From Bacteroidetes bacterium UKL13-3 (GTDB lineage Bacteria; Bacteroidota; Bacteroidia; UKL13-3): a DNA stretch of 64,000 nucleotides. The notes under the pieces were generated by a model. It was given only the letters and a program-made list of their open reading frames with translations. It was not told where the DNA came from and did no database searches. Below, in pieces: positions 63,543 to 64,000 of the stretch. Location: the NCBI GenBank assembly GCA_001602415.1, contig CP012155.1, positions 2,350,223-2,414,222 on the forward strand. Reading direction: 5' to 3'. Numbering within the stretch: the stretch's first letter is position 1; the number at the start of each line of letters is the position of its first letter. The position numbers and the translations under genes were made by a program.

Positions 63543-64000
63543 TTATTTAGGTTGTGGCCTATAGAATTGTAATTTACCACTTTTAACATCATTCAAATTC
63601 CAATTACTCAGCATCACTTTTCGCACGCCATTTACATTTTGCTCGGCAATACGAATCTGTATTTTATCAATTGTTGAATATACAATTGCTGTATGTTCTA
63701 CCATTTTCCATTTTACGATAGATGCATCGGTTCGGCTCTCCATTACCACATTTTATATTTGAATTAAATCGCCTGCTAATACTTGTTCCTTTTTATAATC
63801 AATTGGCCTACCAAATTTGGTTGGAAATTCCCATCTAGCGTTGGCGTATGTTAGCGCCTCATTGGCCAAGTCCCAACATTCGCCTCTGCCTACTTTTTTT
63901 CCGATAACGGTGTTTACGTACTCTACAATTTTTATATTGGTTGGAGGAAATGTTTCCAATGGGAATAAACAAGATAGAGTCTGTGGTATTAGACCAATTA
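63543..64000 (-). pseudogene. cysteine-peptidase-like exported gene with in-frame TAA (5' end outside window)
   Basis: The frame enters from the right edge with a hydrophobic stretch (LIPQTLSCLFP) and runs through GKKVGRGECWDLANEAL, resembling the Cys-containing motif of CHAP/NlpC-like hydrolases. It reaches GDLIQI and then TAA at 63753 to 63755. The same frame continues NVVMESRTDASIVKWKMVEHTAIVYS, carrying the expected His, to a normal stop at 63543. Relatives have an acidic residue in this position, so GAA to TAA is plausible. The catalytic Cys and His are separated by the stop, so the protein would be inactive unless the stop is read through. Confidence 0.65.

Noticed and set aside
1-64000. 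Reassigned UAA codon as explanation of the internal stops
   Set aside because: Many intact genes here end in TAA at the expected place (for example ileS, lspA, ccoNO), and only four genes are interrupted.

Overview
The window is ordinary chromosome from a member of the Bacteroidota. The evidence is type IX secretion (T9SS) genes (gldK, a porP/sprF homologue, porT, a porZ-like gene), secreted proteins with C-terminal sorting domains, the DUF4271, DUF4421, DUF5606 and DUF2490 families, a fused ccoNO cytochrome oxidase gene, and promoter boxes of the Bacteroidota form TAnnTTTG, several of them within 5 to 8 bases of a start codon. I cannot resolve class or genus. No rRNA, tRNA, CRISPR array, prophage or replication origin was recognised.

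Layout. From 1 to 5.8 kb a minus-strand operon runs Omp85-like protein, DUF4271 protein, hemD, porP/sprF, gldK. From 5.8 to 14.8 kb lie hemW, engB with a lipoprotein, then menG, porT, tgt, an lptF/lptG-type permease, a drug/metabolite transporter, a large T9SS-exported protein and a small lipoprotein. From 14.8 to 25.8 kb lie serS, a cyclophilin, a Kef-type antiporter, lpd, a DUF4421 protein, a cardiolipin synthase-like protein, a decayed stretch, an aminopeptidase P, an outer-membrane barrel and a broken barrel gene. From 26 to 34.6 kb is a full cbb3 oxidase locus (ccoI, ccoS, ccoNO, ccoQ, ccoP, ccoG, ccoH and a SafE-like gene) with two matching FNR-like palindromes. From 34.6 to 38.1 kb an IS1595-type fragment and a gene remnant precede a three-gene glycan cluster (GT87, GT2, polysaccharide deacetylase).

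From 38.1 to 46.8 kb lie a ygiD-like dioxygenase, a marR/yceI pair, a second and broken DUF4421 gene, a lipid A-type acyltransferase, an acyl-ACP desaturase, and an IS982 element nested inside an IS1595-type element, abutting a broken pagL-like gene. From 46.9 to 64 kb lie the fused mutase icmF, DUF2490 and DUF5606 proteins, recO, a porZ-like gene, an RND-family exporter, ileS, a lysine-rich-repeat/DksA fusion, lspA, a barrel protein and a broken cysteine-peptidase-like gene at the edge.

The genes mainly build and run the cell envelope and microaerobic respiration. The most unusual features are: (1) four envelope-related genes each interrupted by a single in-frame TAA with intact coding sequence on both sides; (2) a histone H1-like tandem-repeat tail joined to a DksA/TraR domain that keeps only one of the four zinc cysteines; (3) two identical-form palindromes at nearly the same distance from putative -7 boxes ahead of ccoI and ccoNO; and (4) the nested insertion sequences. 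I did not find a clearly new multi-gene system.
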